Shown here: one piece after another, positions 63,181 through 64,000 of the stretch
Layout of the letters: every line of letters begins with the position of its first letter
Position numbering within the stretch: position 1 is the first letter of the stretch
Assembly (NCBI GenBank): GCA_038210445.1
Contig: JBBQWQ010000016.1
Location: 1 to 64,000, forward strand
DNA from: JABFRG01 sp038210445
GTDB lineage: Bacteria; Myxococcota_A; Polyangia; Polyangiales; Polyangiaceae
DNA length: 64,000 bases
Direction of reading: 5' to 3'
Notes under the pieces: generated by a model
Database searches by the model: none
What the model saw: only the letters and a program-made list of their open reading frames with translations
What the model was told of the DNA's origin: nothing
Translations under genes and position numbers: made by a program

Positions 63181-63945
63181 GTGAGTCACTCCCATCGCGC
63201 CCTCTCCGTCGAACGTCCCCTCGCCCAGCGGCTCCTGGGCGTGATGGACCGAAAGCACCACTGGGCCTACCCTTCCCTCACCCGCCCCGGCCTCTCGCGC
63301 GACGCGCTCTACCAGCACTTTCGCCACGAGTACGAGGTGTACGTTCGGGACTTTCCGGTGCTGCTGGCGCGGGCCCTGGGCATCGCGCCGCCGCTCGACG
63401 ACGTCCGCCGGGCGCTGGCCGAAAACATCTACGAAGAGCAGACCGGGGCTCTCTCCAAGAGCGCGCCGCATCCCGAGCTGTTCTTGATCATGATGGCCGG
63501 CCTCGGGTTCACCCGCGACGCATTCGTGACGGCGCCGGCGGCGCTACACCCGGCGGCCGTCGCCTACCGGCAGTTTCTCCTCGACGTCTCGGCGCGAGAG
63601 CCCTGGCAGGTGTCGGTAGCGCTCCTGACCATCTGGGTCGAAGGCAGCATCAACGAGCGCGGCGAGCTCACCGGCACCTTCACCCGCAAGCGCGGCGAAG
63701 AAGCCATTGTCACCCACCCCATGGTGCTGCACTACGGCTGCCCCGCCGAGAGCATGGCGCTCGTGAAGGCCCACGGCGAGATCGAGGGCTCACACCGCCA
63801 CGACGCCTGGCAGATGGTGCTCGACCACGTGCCCGACCAAGGCCCGCTCGCCGACGAGGTGGTGGCCACCGTAGAGCGAGGTCTCGAGCTTTGGCTCGCC
63901 TACCGCGACGGCGTCGCCGAGCGCATGGGCCTTCAGCGCCCCTGA
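63181..63945 (+). CDS. Haem-oxygenase-fold protein, PqqC/TENA-like (diiron oxidase-like)
   Basis: 254 residues from a GTG at 63181. FRHEYEVYVRDFPVLLARAL and ENIYEEQTGALSKSAPHPELF provide Glu and His typical of the haem-oxygenase-like fold. KAHGEIEGSHRHDAWQMVLDH near the C-terminus adds the second His/Asp set. The family includes PqqC, TENA and metal-dependent oxidases, so the reaction is not certain. A TTG at 63145 is an alternative start. The final 55 bases of the window hold no gene. Confidence 0.72.
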   Translation: MSHSHRALSVERPLAQRLLGVMDRKHHWAYPSLTRPGLSRDALYQHFRHEYEVYVRDFPVLLARALGIAPPLDDVRRALAENIYEEQTGALSKSAPHPELFLIMMAGLGFTRDAFVTAPAALHPAAVAYRQFLLDVSAREPWQVSVALLTIWVEGSINERGELTGTFTRKRGEEAIVTHPMVLHYGCPAESMALVKAHGEIEGSHRHDAWQMVLDHVPDQGPLADEVVATVERGLELWLAYRDGVAERMGLQRP

Positions 63946-64000
63946 ATCGCCACAATGACACCCGCCCGTGAGCTGGGTAGCGGGAAACGCCTTCAAGCCT

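Overview
High-GC genomic DNA (roughly two-thirds or more G+C by eye). The gene style fits a myxobacterium (Myxococcota, probably the Polyangiales/Sorangiineae side). Many predicted lipoproteins have Asp/Ala/Gly-rich linkers, there are two eukaryote-like Ser/Thr kinase genes, a small TIGR04563-type protein, many GTG and TTG starts, and long intergenic repeats. The assignment is inference from gene style, since the window has no rRNA. About sixty genes are called and coding density is high, with most operon neighbours overlapping by 1-4 bases.

Layout. 1-4551: a partial lipoprotein gene, then a minus-strand operon of a Cys-rich lipoprotein, two Dpp/Opp-type permeases, a HEAT-repeat protein and a DUF4149 membrane protein. 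4680-9705: ferredoxin, futalosine-hydrolase-like protein, lipoprotein, M15-type peptidase, a kinase with a second degenerate kinase-like half, and a PDZ lipoprotein. 9747-14187: tmk, panC and three secreted or lipoprotein genes. 14315-29716: a low-complexity membrane protein diverging from an eight-gene plus-strand operon (coiled-coil membrane protein, MoxR, membrane protein, ABC-2 ATPase and permease, DUF58, and two VWA proteins). 29818-33498: a zinc-ribbon kinase, a CT398-like protein, a CAU tRNA and a membrane-anchored protein. 33495-38018: a homocysteine methyltransferase/MTHFR fusion, an alkyl-DHAP-synthase-like flavoprotein with a small companion, and a HIT protein. 38198-45808: prfA, an arrestin-like protein, DUF1385, rpmE, ssb, a lipoprotein and a GT2 glycosyltransferase.

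45805-46990 is repeat-rich: a 127-bp element with perfect 24-bp inverted ends, thirteen 31-bp-class tandem repeats, and one copy of a second roughly 130-bp family with terminal inverted repeats. That second family also occurs at 38072-38199 and, partially, at 60061-60117. 47148-54064: glpA/glpB-like genes, a lipoprotein, hflX and a C-terminal processing protease. 54343-60475: TIGR04563 protein, alpha/beta hydrolase, a FAM20-like kinase-domain lipoprotein, an IPT/TIG-repeat lipoprotein and small proteins. 60585-63945: ECF sigma factor with a small membrane protein, then a cholesterol-dependent-cytolysin-like lipoprotein preceded by an overlapping 18-codon leader ORF, then a haem-oxygenase-fold protein.

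Best leads: the cytolysin homologue with an altered undecapeptide and coupled leader ORF, the FAM20-like lipoprotein with all key kinase residues, the fused MoxR/VWA and ABC-2 operon, and the two repeat families.
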